Numbered from the stretch's first letter, positions 35,565 through 45,324 are shown. The stretch: 57,629 nt of DNA from Pseudomonas morbosilactucae (GCF_023241715.1 NZ_JALQCW010000079.1:1-57629), one strand, 5' to 3'. Notes: generated by a model from the sequence alone, not told the origin. Made by a program: numbers and translations.

Positions 35565-37616
35565 TCAGAGGATCGCCGCGTTGCTGCGCTGGGCGTGTTT
35601 CAGGTAGGCGCTCAACTCACGTGCCGGCAGGGGTTTGCTGTAGTGGTAGCCCTGACCCTCGTGGCAGCCCTCGGAGATGATGTAGGCCTCTTGCTCGGCG
35701 GTTTCCACGCCTTCGGCGATGACCTGCATGCCCAGGCTTTTGCCCAGTTGGATGATGGCCCGGACGATGGTCGCATCGTCATCATCGTCCAGCAGGTCCT
35801 GGACGAAACTCTTGTCGATCTTGATTTTGTCCAGGGGCAGGCTCTTGAGGTAACTCAGGGATGAATAGCCGGTGCCGAAGTCATCGATGGCAATCAGCGC
35901 CCCGGAGCGACGCAGACTGAGCAGATGCTGGGCGGCCGTGCTGATGTCGTCCATCAGGCCGGTTTCGGTGACTTCCAGCTCCAGGCTGCGGGGCGGCAGG
36001 CGGTACATCTGCATCAGGTTGTTGACCACTCGCGGCAGCTCGGCGTGGTGCAGTTGCACGGTGGACAGGTTGACCGCCATGCGCAGGTCGCTGAAGCCCA
36101 GGTCATGCCATTCGCGCAGCTGGCGGCAGGCCTGGTCCAGCACCCACTCGCCGATGGCGATGATGGTGCCGTTCTGTTCGGCCAGGGGAATGAACAGGTC
36201 CGGTGGCACCAGACCGTGTTCCGGGTGCTGCCAGCGGATCAGCGCTTCGACGCCCACCACCCGGTGATCGCGGTAGCTGATCTGCGGCTGATAGACCAGG
36301 TAGAACTGCTCCTTGGCCAGGGCGTCGCGCAGGTCCTTCTCCAGCTCGCGGCGGCGGCGCATTTCGCTGTCCACGCTGGCGATGTAGAACTGATAGCGAT
36401 TGCGCGAACGGGTCTTGGCCAGGGTCATGGTCTGTTCGGCTTTCTGCAGCAGCTTTTCGGTGCTGTCGCCGTCTTCCGGGAACAAGGTGATGCCGATGGT
36501 GGCGCGCAGGCGGATCTGTTGGTGATCGAGGGCGAACGCCGCCTCCAGGTCGTCGAGAATGCTCTGCGCCAGTTCCGCTGCTTCGTAGGGTTGTTCAATG
36601 TCGGCCTGGACCAGGGCGAACTGGTCGCCCCCCAGGCGGGCCAGTGCACCCAGGCGGCCGCTGTGGGCACGCAGGCGGTCGGCCAGGGCCAGCAGCAGTT
36701 GGTCACCGGTCTGGTAACTGAACTGTTCGTTGATGCCCTTGAAGTCGTCCAGGCCGACACAGAGCACCGCTACTCGGCGTTGCAGGCGGCCGGCGTCCAC
36801 CAGGATCTTGTCCAGCTGTTGCTGCAATTGCTGGCGGTTTGGCAAGCCAGTGAGGAAGTCGTACTGGGCCATGCGCAGCAGGCTGTTTTCCGCTTCGTGG
36901 CGCAGGTGGGTGTTGCGCTCGATGGAGGCCAGCAACTGGTTGGCGGTGTTGATCCAGAGCCCCAGTTCGTTTTTTTCATGGCCCTTGAGCAAAGGAATCT
37001 GGTGTTCGCTGGGACGGTCGGGGTTGATGTCGGTCAGGTGCTCGATGATTCGCGACAGCGGTTTGGTCAGCAACCAGTGATAGACCAGGTACAGCACCAG
37101 GCCCATGGCCAGGGCGCGCAGCACACCCGAGATGAAAATGATCACCGAGTTGACGATAAAACCCTGGCCGTAAGTGGCGGTGTCGAGGGTGATGCTCAGG
37201 TCGCCGTAGTACTCGCTGTAGGGGCCACGGCCGACCAACTGGGTGGTGAAGGTGCGTTCCTGGCCAAGAATCAGGTCGGTCAGCCAGCGGCTGGGGGAGT
37301 TCTGCAGGTCGCGGCTTTTCTCCGCAAGCATGGTTTCGTTGGGATGACCGATGGACGCCATGCGCACGGCGTCGTCCTGGAACAGGCCTTCAATGACTTG
37401 CATGCCCATCTCGCGGTCCAGGCTGTAGACGGCTTGTGTCGAGGGGTCGCGAAACATATCGAGGATGCGCTGGGCATCGTTGGCCACTGCCTGCCGAGTC
37501 TTATAGGCATCGAAAACGATCTGTGCGCAGCTCAGGACCACGCCCACGATCAGTGCCGACAGCAGCACAACCCGGAGCAACTTCACCGACAAGCTGTTTT
37601 TGAGTTCCAGCTTCAA
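35565..37616 (-). CDS. bifA: Cyclic-di-GMP phosphodiesterase BifA
   Basis: A 683-residue inner-membrane protein. TM1 is about 12-36 and TM2 about 155-177, with a periplasmic sensor between. A HAMP-like segment leads to a GGDEF domain whose signature is GGDQF at 329-333, the degenerate form known for BifA and probably regulatory. The EAL domain begins near 430 with EALIRW at 457-462 and keeps DDFGTGYSSL and the late EGVETAEQ loop, so it should hydrolyse cyclic-di-GMP. In Pseudomonas BifA lowers biofilm and promotes swarming. Its neighbour is sodB, as in P. aeruginosa. Monocistronic. Confidence 0.93.
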   Translation of the reverse strand: MKLELKNSLSVKLLRVVLLSALIVGVVLSCAQIVFDAYKTRQAVANDAQRILDMFRDPSTQAVYSLDREMGMQVIEGLFQDDAVRMASIGHPNETMLAEKSRDLQNSPSRWLTDLILGQERTFTTQLVGRGPYSEYYGDLSITLDTATYGQGFIVNSVIIFISGVLRALAMGLVLYLVYHWLLTKPLSRIIEHLTDINPDRPSEHQIPLLKGHEKNELGLWINTANQLLASIERNTHLRHEAENSLLRMAQYDFLTGLPNRQQLQQQLDKILVDAGRLQRRVAVLCVGLDDFKGINEQFSYQTGDQLLLALADRLRAHSGRLGALARLGGDQFALVQADIEQPYEAAELAQSILDDLEAAFALDHQQIRLRATIGITLFPEDGDSTEKLLQKAEQTMTLAKTRSRNRYQFYIASVDSEMRRRRELEKDLRDALAKEQFYLVYQPQISYRDHRVVGVEALIRWQHPEHGLVPPDLFIPLAEQNGTIIAIGEWVLDQACRQLREWHDLGFSDLRMAVNLSTVQLHHAELPRVVNNLMQMYRLPPRSLELEVTETGLMDDISTAAQHLLSLRRSGALIAIDDFGTGYSSLSYLKSLPLDKIKIDKSFVQDLLDDDDDATIVRAIIQLGKSLGMQVIAEGVETAEQEAYIISEGCHEGQGYHYSKPLPARELSAYLKHAQRSNAAIL

Positions 37617-37920
37617 AGGGCTATTCCTTGTTCCGTGCGCGTAGCGTCAAAGTGCCATCAGTATTGGCATTCCCGTCTTGGCCGTAAAGAGACAATCATG
37701 GCCGGGGTCTATCGCCGGCAGGCTTGGCTGGGGTGTTCCGATCAAGAACAATTACGCCTGCTGGTAGTGTGTCGGTAAACAAGCCCTGTAACTTGAGGGC
37801 TGGGGCTTAACTTTTACCCGAAAATGATGTTAGCGCGCCAGTGCGGCGGAGCAAGAAATCGGCTGGGCCACAGGCGAAAAAAAACCCGGACAGGCCGGGT
37901 TTTTTACACTGCAAACGGGC
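37617..37920. other. Intergenic region bifA/sodB
   Basis: 304 bases. It holds the bifA promoter side (37617-37860, no motif that I can assign with confidence) and the sodB terminator: AACCCGG (37883-37889) and CCGGGTT (37895-37901) with eight T on the minus strand. No gene seen. Confidence 0.7.
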
Positions 37921-38517
37921 TTAGGCGACGAAGGTCTTGCCTTCGAACTGCTCAGCCACGAATTTCCAGTTGACCAGGTTCCAGAACGCTTCGACGTATT
38001 TAGGACGAACGTTGCGGTAGTCGATGTAGTAAGCGTGTTCCCAGACGTCGCAGGTCAGCAGCGGGGTGTCGCCGCTGGTCAGCGGGTTGCCGGCGCCGAT
38101 GGTGCTGGCCAGGGCCAGGGAACCGTCAGCCTTTTTCACCAGCCAGCCCCAACCGGAACCGAAGGTGCCGACGGAAGTCTTGGTGAACTCTTCCTTGAAC
38201 TTGTCGAACGAACCGAAGGCTGCGTTGATTGCTTCAGCGAGCGCGCCGGTTGGTTGACCGCCGGCGTTTGGCGCCAGGCAGTTCCAGTAGAAGGTGTGGT
38301 TCCAGACCTGAGCGGCGTTGTTGAAGATGCCGCCCGAAGAAGACTTGACGATCTCTTCCAGGGTCTTGCCTTCGAACTCGGTGCCTGGCACCAGGTTGTT
38401 CAGGTTCACGACGTAGGTGTTGTGGTGTTTGTCGTGGTGGAATTCCAAGGTTTCCTTGGAGATGTGCGGCTGCAGGGCATCGTGTGCATAAGGCAGCGGC
38501 GGCAATTCGAAAGCCAT
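37921..38517 (-). CDS. sodB: Iron superoxide dismutase
   Basis: A 198-residue cytosolic Fe-SOD. Metal ligands are His27 (EFHHDKHH region), His74 in VWNHTFYW, and Asp157/His161 in DVWEHAYYID. The start at 38517 (MAFELPPL) follows AGGAGAA; the upstream frame is not part of the protein. Fe form is favoured by AAQVWNHTFYW and FGSGWGWL. Codon use is of the highly expressed type. Its own terminator follows. Confidence 0.97.
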   Translation of the reverse strand: MAFELPPLPYAHDALQPHISKETLEFHHDKHHNTYVVNLNNLVPGTEFEGKTLEEIVKSSSGGIFNNAAQVWNHTFYWNCLAPNAGGQPTGALAEAINAAFGSFDKFKEEFTKTSVGTFGSGWGWLVKKADGSLALASTIGAGNPLTSGDTPLLTCDVWEHAYYIDYRNVRPKYVEAFWNLVNWKFVAEQFEGKTFVA

Positions 38518-38693
38518 GATGATTCTCCTAATCAGGTCAGTTGCGGTGAGCGCAAGGCCGATCACGGGCGGCCAAACAAGCGCCGGGGAGTTTGTACTCT
38601 TTGCGGCGCAGGGACCGGATCATAGCACCGGGGGTGCGGCTTAACCACGCAACAACTGTGTGGGATAGAGGTTCCAGAGCCTTTTGGAATAAC

Positions 38694-39296
38694 TCATGGA
38701 GCGCTGATGAGTTGGTAGGCGACGCTGAACATCATGACCGCCACCAACAGGTCGAGAACCCGCCAAGTGCCAGGCCGAGCCAACCAGGGTGCCAACCACG
38801 CCGCGCCGAGGGCCAGGGTGAAAAACCACAGCAGGGAAGCGCTGGCGGCGCCCATCACATAAGCACCGGGTTCAGTCTGTTGGGCGCCCAGGGAGCCGAT
38901 CAGCAATACCGTGTCCAGGTACACGTGAGGGTTGAGCAGCGTCACCGCCAAGGCACTGAGCAATACCGCGCGCAATGAACGCACCTTCTGCTGGGCCCCT
39001 TGCTCCAGGCTTTGCCGGGCGCAGGCGCGCCGCAGGGCCTGGGTGCCGTACCAGATCAGGAAGGCCGAGCCGCCCCAGCGAGCCACAGCCAGCAGGGTCG
39101 GGTTCTGCGCCAGCAAGGTGGCCAGGCCGAATACCCCGGCAGCCACCAGCAAGGCGTCGCAGGTGACGCACAGCGCCGCCACCGGCAGGTGATGCTCCCG
39201 GCGCAGGCTTTGCGCCAGGACAAAGGCGTTTTGGGTGCCGATGGCCATGATCAGGCCGGCCGCCACCAAGAGTCCGTTTACATAGCTTTGCCACAT
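38694..39296 (-). CDS. LysE/ArgO-type amino-acid exporter
   Basis: A 200-residue membrane protein with about six helices. GLIMAIGTQNAFVL is the hallmark of LysE/ArgO and LLNPHVYLDTVLLIGS marks the second half. Such proteins export arginine or lysine. Start at 39296, five bases after the ACT gene stop, so the two are one operon. Divergently placed, beyond the ACT gene, is an ArgP-like regulator, the usual activator of argO. Confidence 0.88.
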   Translation of the reverse strand: MWQSYVNGLLVAAGLIMAIGTQNAFVLAQSLRREHHLPVAALCVTCDALLVAAGVFGLATLLAQNPTLLAVARWGGSAFLIWYGTQALRRACARQSLEQGAQQKVRSLRAVLLSALAVTLLNPHVYLDTVLLIGSLGAQQTEPGAYVMGAASASLLWFFTLALGAAWLAPWLARPGTWRVLDLLVAVMMFSVAYQLISAP

Positions 39297-39300
39297 GCGC

Positions 39301-39702
39301 CTATTCCCCTTGGGTTGCCAGTTTGTGCAGCACGCCCATGGCGCGCTGGGCGTCGGCCCGGCCGACAAACAGGTGATCGTGGTAATAGCCCGCGACCACG
39401 TTGCAGCTGATTCCAGCGTCTCCCAGGGCACTGGCGAAGGCGGCGGTGAGGCCGACCGCGTCCAGGGCCGAATGCACCGTGAGGGTGATCCACGCCGCCA
39501 CGTAATCGAAGCCCAGCCCCAGGCGTTCAGCCTGCTGGCGTTCAAGGATCACCGTCAGCCCTTCCTGTTCGCGAAAGCTGCCCAGGGGTTCGCAGTCCCC
39601 AAGCTGGCTGCGTTGGGCAATCGAGCAGAATACGTAGTCGCCGTCGTTGAGGTGCGGGCTCATGCTGCGCAACAGGGTGGCGAGGGAGGTTTCACCGGTC
39701 AT
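39301..39702 (-). CDS. ACT-domain protein
   Basis: A 133-residue cytosolic protein with two ACT-like halves: residues about 15-60 (a CASTOR/ACT_7-like segment) and 65-130 with TLTVHSALDAVGLTAAFASALG and NVVAGYYHDHLFVG. ACT domains bind amino acids. The start at 39702 (MTGETS) matches the family better than the longer frame. It is upstream of the exporter gene, so it may sense the same amino acid. Confidence 0.8.
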   Translation of the reverse strand: MTGETSLATLLRSMSPHLNDGDYVFCSIAQRSQLGDCEPLGSFREQEGLTVILERQQAERLGLGFDYVAAWITLTVHSALDAVGLTAAFASALGDAGISCNVVAGYYHDHLFVGRADAQRAMGVLHKLATQGE

Positions 39703-39798
39703 GAAAAAGGTCCTTGAGCGAAGAGGCATGCTGGCTATTTTCCGGGCGCAGCCTGTATAAGAAAAACCAATATTGCTGATCGCTCATTAGGAAAACTG

Positions 39799-40698
39799 AT
39801 GTTCGACTATAAATTGCTCTCCGCCTTGGCCGCCGTCGTCGAACAGGCTGGCTTTGAACGTGCCGCGCAGGTGCTGGGCCTGTCTCAGTCGGCGATTTCC
39901 CAGCGGATCAAATTGCTTGAGGCCCGCATCGGCCAGCCGGTGTTGATACGTGCGACGCCACCAGCACCAACGGAAATCGGTCGACGCTTGCTCAACCACG
40001 TGCAGCAGGTGCGTCTGCTGGAGCGCGACCTGCAAAGCCTGGTGCCGGCCCTGGATGAAGAGGGCTTGCCGGAGCGTCTGCGGATCGCCCTCAACGCCGA
40101 CAGCCTGGCCACCTGGTGGGCGGCGGCGGTGGGAGATTTCTGTGCCGAGCATCACCTGCTGCTGGACCTGGTGGTGGAGGACCAGACCGTGGGCCTCAAG
40201 CGCATGCGTGCCGGCGAGGTGGCGGCCTGTGTCTGTGCCAGCGAGCGGCCGGTGGCGGGCGGTCGCAGCCAGTTGCTGGGGGCCATGCGTTATCGGGCCC
40301 TGGCCAGCCCGGCATTTATCGCCCGGCATTTTCCCCATGGCGTTCGCGCCGAAGAACTGGCCCGCACCCCGGCGCTGGTATTCGGTCCTGACGATTTCCT
40401 GCAACACCGTTACCTGGCCTCGCTGGGAGTCGAAGGTGGTTTTGAGCACCACCTGTGCCCGTCGTCCGAGGGTTTTATTCGCTTGACCGAAGCCGGCTTG
40501 GGTTGGGGGCTGGTGCCTGAATTGCAGGTGCGCGAGCAACTCGAACGGGGCTGGCTGGTGGAGTTGTTGCCGGATAAACCGATCGATGTGCCGCTGTACT
40601 GGCATCATTGGCGCAATGGCGGTCAACTGCTGGGGTTGTTGACCGAGCACCTGGCCCGTTGCTCGGCGCAATGGTTGGTGCCCTGGGGGCAGCCATAA
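39799..40698 (+). CDS. LysR-type regulator, ArgP family
   Basis: A 299-residue LysR regulator. The winged helix-turn-helix (about 3-60) has ERAAQVLGLSQSAISQRIKLLE; the C-terminal half is a periplasmic-binding-like effector domain. Overall it resembles ArgP (IciA), which activates the arginine exporter gene in response to lysine/arginine. It is divergent from the ACT/exporter operon with a 96-base intergenic region. Confidence 0.87.
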   Translation: MFDYKLLSALAAVVEQAGFERAAQVLGLSQSAISQRIKLLEARIGQPVLIRATPPAPTEIGRRLLNHVQQVRLLERDLQSLVPALDEEGLPERLRIALNADSLATWWAAAVGDFCAEHHLLLDLVVEDQTVGLKRMRAGEVAACVCASERPVAGGRSQLLGAMRYRALASPAFIARHFPHGVRAEELARTPALVFGPDDFLQHRYLASLGVEGGFEHHLCPSSEGFIRLTEAGLGWGLVPELQVREQLERGWLVELLPDKPIDVPLYWHHWRNGGQLLGLLTEHLARCSAQWLVPWGQP

Positions 40699-40792
40699 GC
40701 GTCAAGCAGCATGCAGCCGATGAAGAGTCTGCGGGTCGTTTTGACCTGGCGCCTTCAGCCTGGCGCGAGTCACTGCATTTCTAGGAGAACTC

Positions 40793-41785
40793 ATGAAAAT
40801 TCTGGTCACCGGCGCAAGCGGCTTTATAGGCGGGCGTTTTGCTCGCTTTGCCCTTGAGCAAGGCCTGCAAGTCCGGGTCAACGGTCGCCGTGCCGAAGGT
40901 GTAGAGCACCTGGTGCGGCGTGGCGCCGAGTTTATCCAGGGGGATTTGGGCGACGCCGATCTGGTACGCGAACTGTGCCGCGACGTCGAGGCGGTGGTGC
41001 ATTGCGCCGGTGCCGTGGGTCTGTGGGGGCGTTATCAGGATTTTCACCAAGGCAATGTGCTGGTCACTGAAAACGTGGTGGAAGCCTGCCTGAAGCAACG
41101 GGTTCGGCGCCTGGTGCACCTGTCTTCGCCGTCGATCTACTTTGACGGCCGTGACCACCTGGACCTGACCGAAGAGCAGGTGCCCAAGCGCTTCAAACAC
41201 CCCTATGCAGCCACCAAGTACCTGGCTGAGCAGAAGGTTTTCGGTGCCCAGGAGTTCGGCCTGGAAACCCTGGCCCTGCGCCCGCGCTTTGTTACCGGCG
41301 CGGGGGACATGAGCATTTTTCCGCGGCTGTTGAAGATGCAGCGCAAGGGACGCCTGGCGATTGTCGGCAATGGCCTGAACAAGGTGGACTTCACCAGCGT
41401 GCAGAACCTCAACGAGGCGCTGCTCAGCAGCCTGCTGGCCACCGGCTCGGCCCTGGGCAAGGCCTACAACATCAGCAACGGGGCGCCGGTGCCGGTGTGG
41501 GACGTGATCAATTACGTGATGCGCCAGATGCAGGTGCCGCAAGTCACCCGCTACCGCTCGTATGGCCTGGCCTACAGTGTTGCGGCGCTCAACGAAGGCT
41601 TCTGCAAACTTTGGCCCGGGCGCCCGGAGCCGACCCTGTCGCGCCTGGGCATGCAGGTGATGAACAAGAATTTCACCCTGGACATCAGCCGTGCCCGGCA
41701 CTACCTGGACTATGAGCCCAAGGTCAGCCTGTGGACGGCCCTCGATGAATTTTGTGCCTGGTGGAATGCCCAGGACATGCTTTGA
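40793..41785 (+). CDS. NAD(P)-dependent epimerase/3-beta-HSD-like dehydrogenase
   Basis: A 330-residue extended short-chain dehydrogenase. GASGFIGG near residue 8 binds the cofactor, and the YAATKYLAEQK segment near 142 is the catalytic Tyr-Lys pair. Ser in HLSSPSIYF completes the triad. The C-terminal part resembles 3-beta-hydroxysteroid dehydrogenase/isomerase-type proteins. Substrate unknown. RBS AGGAGAA precedes the ATG. Next to it is a coiled-coil membrane protein, as in P. aeruginosa. Confidence 0.87.
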   Translation: MKILVTGASGFIGGRFARFALEQGLQVRVNGRRAEGVEHLVRRGAEFIQGDLGDADLVRELCRDVEAVVHCAGAVGLWGRYQDFHQGNVLVTENVVEACLKQRVRRLVHLSSPSIYFDGRDHLDLTEEQVPKRFKHPYAATKYLAEQKVFGAQEFGLETLALRPRFVTGAGDMSIFPRLLKMQRKGRLAIVGNGLNKVDFTSVQNLNEALLSSLLATGSALGKAYNISNGAPVPVWDVINYVMRQMQVPQVTRYRSYGLAYSVAALNEGFCKLWPGRPEPTLSRLGMQVMNKNFTLDISRARHYLDYEPKVSLWTALDEFCAWWNAQDML

Positions 41786-41890
41786 AAATAAACACTGAAC
41801 CGGGTTTGCCCGGCAGTGTCGATGAGTGCGGCGAAATAGCGGTTTATACTCGCCGCATTCAGTCACCACGCGGTTCAGAAAGGTTGCCCC

Positions 41891-42733
41891 ATGCGTAATG
41901 ATGCCCACGACGACTTCGATGATGTACCCAGCCTGCGCGCCGACCCCCATGATGATGACGATTTTCCCACCACCCCCGCGGCCCGTGAGCGCACCACGGT
42001 GCATTCGCGCAGCACGCCGGTGGTCAAGGTAAAAGGCCCGAGCACCGGCCCACTGTGGGCGCTGGTCGGGGCGCTGGTGTTTGCCTTTGCCGGCTTGGCC
42101 TGGTGGAGCTTCCAGCAGATCTCGCTGATGGAGCAGCAACTGGTGGCGACCCAGGAAAGCTTTGCCCGTATCAGTGAAGAGGCCGCCGGGCGCCTGCAGG
42201 ACATTTCCGGCAAGGTGGTGGCCAGCCAGAGCAACGTCACCAGTGACAGCGAGGCGCTCAAGCTGCAGATCAAACAGCTGGAAAGCAAACTGCAGGACCA
42301 GAGCAAGCAACAGCAGGGCGTGGCCGGGCAGGCGACGGACTTGGACAAGCGCCTGGCACAAATGAGCGCGCAAACCACCGAGCAACAGACGGCCAACGCT
42401 CAGTTGCAGGCCCAGGTCAAAGCCCTGGGTACGGAACTGGCTGCACTCAAAGGGGCCCAGACCGATGGCAGTAAAGTCGATGCCCAGCTCAAGAGCCTGA
42501 GCGCCGACCTGGCGACCCTGAAGAAGCAGGGCAACCCCAGCGCTGCCATCGAGCGCCTGGAGCAGGACATGATTGTGCTCAAGAGCGAGCAAGACAATCG
42601 TCCGGCCGCCGCTGCGCAGAATGGCGCCAGCACTGCTGAGTTCGATGCGTTCCGTGGCCAGGTCACCCGCAACATCAACACCCTGCAAAGCCAGATCCAG
42701 AACCTGCAACAACAACTCGACGCTCGTCCCTGA
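41891..42733 (+). CDS. Membrane-anchored coiled-coil protein
   Basis: A 280-residue protein with an acidic N-terminal tail rich in D and P (1-50), one membrane helix (about 55-75, ALVGALVFAFAGLAWW) and a long coiled coil from 80 to the end, full of Q, K, L and A. Topology probably N-in with a periplasmic coil. The start follows AAAGG. I recall a homologue (PA4360) in the same place. Function unknown; it may bridge envelope layers. Confidence 0.75.
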   Translation: MRNDAHDDFDDVPSLRADPHDDDDFPTTPAARERTTVHSRSTPVVKVKGPSTGPLWALVGALVFAFAGLAWWSFQQISLMEQQLVATQESFARISEEAAGRLQDISGKVVASQSNVTSDSEALKLQIKQLESKLQDQSKQQQGVAGQATDLDKRLAQMSAQTTEQQTANAQLQAQVKALGTELAALKGAQTDGSKVDAQLKSLSADLATLKKQGNPSAAIERLEQDMIVLKSEQDNRPAAAAQNGASTAEFDAFRGQVTRNINTLQSQIQNLQQQLDARP

Positions 42734-42855
42734 GCCCCTCCAGCCTTCCCGCGAGCTCCGTGGGAAGGCTCTATGCCCCTGTGTTTGCTGAATGTTCGCT
42801 CATCTTGCGCAGCCGTCTACGCTCTTCAGACACCTATAAAAATGAGGGGCGGGCA

Positions 42856-43698
42856 ATGAGGCTTTTGCTGAAAATCACGTGGTTGGGTTGGCTGCTGCTG
42901 TGCCTGGGCCAGGCCCACGCCGCCGCGCCGGCGGACGAGGGCACGGCCGCCAGGGCGCTGCTGGAAAAGGCCCTGGCGTACTACCACGACCAGGGCGACA
43001 AGGCCTTTGCGGTGTTCAGCCGCCAGGGCGAGTTTGTCGATAAGGACCGCTATGTCTTCGTGGTCGATACCCGGGGCGTGATGCTGGCCAGCGGTGGGCC
43101 GTCTTCAGCGTTGATTGGCCGTGATGTGTCCGAAGTGCTGGGGCCAGACCTGCAGAAGGCCTTCAAGGACGCACTGAAAATTCCCGAGGGCAATGGCATC
43201 CAGCAGGCCGAGTACCGTTGGCAGAACTGGAGCGACGGCAAGATCGAACGCAAGCACGTGTACTTTCAGCGCGTTGGCGAGCGGATCCTGGCGGTGGGTT
43301 ATTACCTGCCCCGGGCCTCGGCGGATCAGGCCAAGGCGTTGCTGGACAAGGCGGCGACCCAATTGGCCAGTGACGAGAAGGGCACCCTCACCGCGATCAA
43401 CAGCCTCAAGGGCGGTTTCTTGCAGGATGACCTGTATGTGTTCGTGGTTGATCTCGATACCCAGCGCTACGTCGCCCACGGCACCAATCTGCGGCTGATC
43501 AACACGGACTTCGGCAAGGTCAAGGACCCTGAAGGCAAGCCGGTGGGCGAGCCGATCCTGGCGCTGATTACCCAGCAGCCCCAGGGGGAATATGAGTACC
43601 GCTGGAAGAACCCGGTGACCGGCAAGGTCGAAGACAAGCATGCCTACCTGCGCAAGGTCGGGCATTTCCTGGTGGCGGTGGGTTACTACAGCCCGTAA
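42856..43698 (+). CDS. Secreted protein with two tandem Cache domains
   Basis: A 280-residue periplasmic protein. A signal peptide ends near residue 22 (GQAHA-AAP). Residues 25-152 and 155-280 are two copies of a single-Cache domain, each with a YVFVVD strand, a LIG/LIN-x-D segment, a YRWxN strand and an AVGYY-P ending. No membrane helix, kinase, methyl-accepting or cyclic-dinucleotide domain follows. It could bind small ligands and present them to a sensor, or act alone. The start at 42856 follows GGGGCG and is the first that yields a signal peptide. Confidence 0.82.
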   Translation: MRLLLKITWLGWLLLCLGQAHAAAPADEGTAARALLEKALAYYHDQGDKAFAVFSRQGEFVDKDRYVFVVDTRGVMLASGGPSSALIGRDVSEVLGPDLQKAFKDALKIPEGNGIQQAEYRWQNWSDGKIERKHVYFQRVGERILAVGYYLPRASADQAKALLDKAATQLASDEKGTLTAINSLKGGFLQDDLYVFVVDLDTQRYVAHGTNLRLINTDFGKVKDPEGKPVGEPILALITQQPQGEYEYRWKNPVTGKVEDKHAYLRKVGHFLVAVGYYSP

Positions 43699-43706
43699 GT
43701 CCGGTG

Positions 43707-43736
43707 CGGCAGCCGCTGAGGTTTCAGCGGCTGCCG
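43707..43736. terminator. Hairpin between convergent Cache and MFS genes
   Basis: CGGCAGCCGCTGA and TCAGCGGCTGCCG form a perfect 13-bp stem with a GGTT loop. No T-run is visible, so it is a weak or bidirectional end structure. Confidence 0.6.
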
Positions 43737-43746
43737 GCTTGCCCGC

Positions 43747-45264
43747 TCAACCGGCCTTGTCTTCCCGCCCACGCAGCACGCGGTTGGGCATGGCGATGGC
43801 CGCCGCCAGGCCCAGCAACGACACCGCCGCACTGACCATCAGCAAATGCCGGAAGGTCAGCAACAGCTCTGCCCGCAAGGCATCCTGGGCCGGGCCCGGG
43901 GCCGCATTCAGCCCGTCCAGCAGGGCATTGCCCGAACCGCCTTCGACCAGTAGCGAGGCCCCACCCAGATGGGCCAGGCTTGAGTCCTGCAGCAACGCCA
44001 GCAACAGCGCTGACATCAGCGCCACCCCCACCGCGCCGCCCAGGGAACGGAACAGGTTGGTGGTGCTGGTGGCCACGCCGATATCGCGCTGTTCGACCGA
44101 ATTCTGGGTGCCCACCAACGAGGTCGGAAACTGCATGCCGGCGGCGATCCCGCTCAGCAGCATGAAGGCGCTGCTGAGCAGTAAGGCTTGTGGCGGTACG
44201 AAGGCCATGCCGAGGATCGACACCGGCATCAGCAAGGCGCCGCCGAGGATCATCGGTTTGTAGCGCCCGGTGACCGAGGTCAGGCGCCCGGCGCAGTAGG
44301 CGCCGATGGGCAGGCCCATGGCCAGCGGCAGCAGGTGCAGCGCGGCGCTGTCGGCCCCGGCCCCGGTGACGCTCTGGAAGCGCAGGGGCATCAGCACGAT
44401 TAACGAGATGGCCTGGAAACTGGTGAAAAATATCGTGCACCAGCACAGCAGTGCATTGCGGTTGGCGAACAGGTGCATGGGCAGCAGGGGCTCCCGGGCA
44501 CGCCGTTCGTGCCAGACAAACACGGCCAATGCGGCCACCGCGCAGGCCAGCAGGCCGAGGACTTCCTGGCTGTGCCAGGCGTGGCCCTGGCCGAACTGGG
44601 TGATCCCCAGCAGCAGCGCGCTCAGGCCGATGATCAGCAACACGGTGCCCAGGTAATCGATGATCGGCACGCGCTGCGGCACGGGCAGGCCCACCAGGGT
44701 ACGGTGGGCCACCCACCAGGCGCCCAGGCCCAGGGGCAGGTTGATCAAAAATACCCAGCGCCAGGACAGGTACTCGGTCATGTAGCCACCCAGCACCGGG
44801 CCGGCGACGCTGGCCACGGCGTACATGCTGCTGAAATAGCCCTGGTAGCGCCCGCGTTCCCGGGGCGCCACGATGTCGCCGATGATCGCCTGGCTGACCG
44901 AAATCATCCCGCCGGCACCGATGCCCTGGATGATCCGCGCCAGCACCAGTTGCTCCATGCTCTGTGCCAGGCCGCAAAACAACGAGGCCAGGGTGAACAG
45001 GCCCATGCCGAACAGCATCAGTTTGCGCCGGCCATAGAGGTCGCCCAGCTTGCCGTAGATCGGTACCGCCACGGTCATGGCCACCATGTAGCCGGAGATG
45101 ACCCAGGCCAGCAGGCTGACATCCTTGAACTGGGCGGAAATGGCCGGCATGGAGACGGCGACGATGGTCTGGTCCAGGGCACCGAGAAAAATCGCCAGCA
45201 TCAGTGCGATCAGTACGCTGCGAATGGCCGGTTTGGTAGGACCAGGGGTGTGGAGATGGGTCAC
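43747..45264 (-). CDS. MFS drug-type transporter (DHA2, 14 helices)
   Basis: A 505-residue major-facilitator protein with about 14 helices. LDQTIVAVSMP is the family motif in helix 1, GKLGDLYGRRKLM motif A, and the central PVLGGYMTEYL is motif C (antiporter). EmrB/QacA-like proteins export toxic organic compounds by proton antiport. It begins with GTG at 45264 without a clear Shine-Dalgarno. It is 60 bases downstream of pobA on the same strand; co-expression could mean export of aromatic acids, an inference. Confidence 0.85.
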   Translation of the reverse strand: MTHLHTPGPTKPAIRSVLIALMLAIFLGALDQTIVAVSMPAISAQFKDVSLLAWVISGYMVAMTVAVPIYGKLGDLYGRRKLMLFGMGLFTLASLFCGLAQSMEQLVLARIIQGIGAGGMISVSQAIIGDIVAPRERGRYQGYFSSMYAVASVAGPVLGGYMTEYLSWRWVFLINLPLGLGAWWVAHRTLVGLPVPQRVPIIDYLGTVLLIIGLSALLLGITQFGQGHAWHSQEVLGLLACAVAALAVFVWHERRAREPLLPMHLFANRNALLCWCTIFFTSFQAISLIVLMPLRFQSVTGAGADSAALHLLPLAMGLPIGAYCAGRLTSVTGRYKPMILGGALLMPVSILGMAFVPPQALLLSSAFMLLSGIAAGMQFPTSLVGTQNSVEQRDIGVATSTTNLFRSLGGAVGVALMSALLLALLQDSSLAHLGGASLLVEGGSGNALLDGLNAAPGPAQDALRAELLLTFRHLLMVSAAVSLLGLAAAIAMPNRVLRGREDKAG

Positions 45265-45324
45265 GAAAGGAACCTGCAGGAGGCAAGGCGAGCGGGAATA
45301 CTCGCCAGTTTACTCGATAGGCTC

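Noticed and set aside
40781..42715. Open frame of 644 codons on the minus strand
   Set aside because: It lies opposite the epimerase and coiled-coil genes, which have clear family motifs and ribosome sites.
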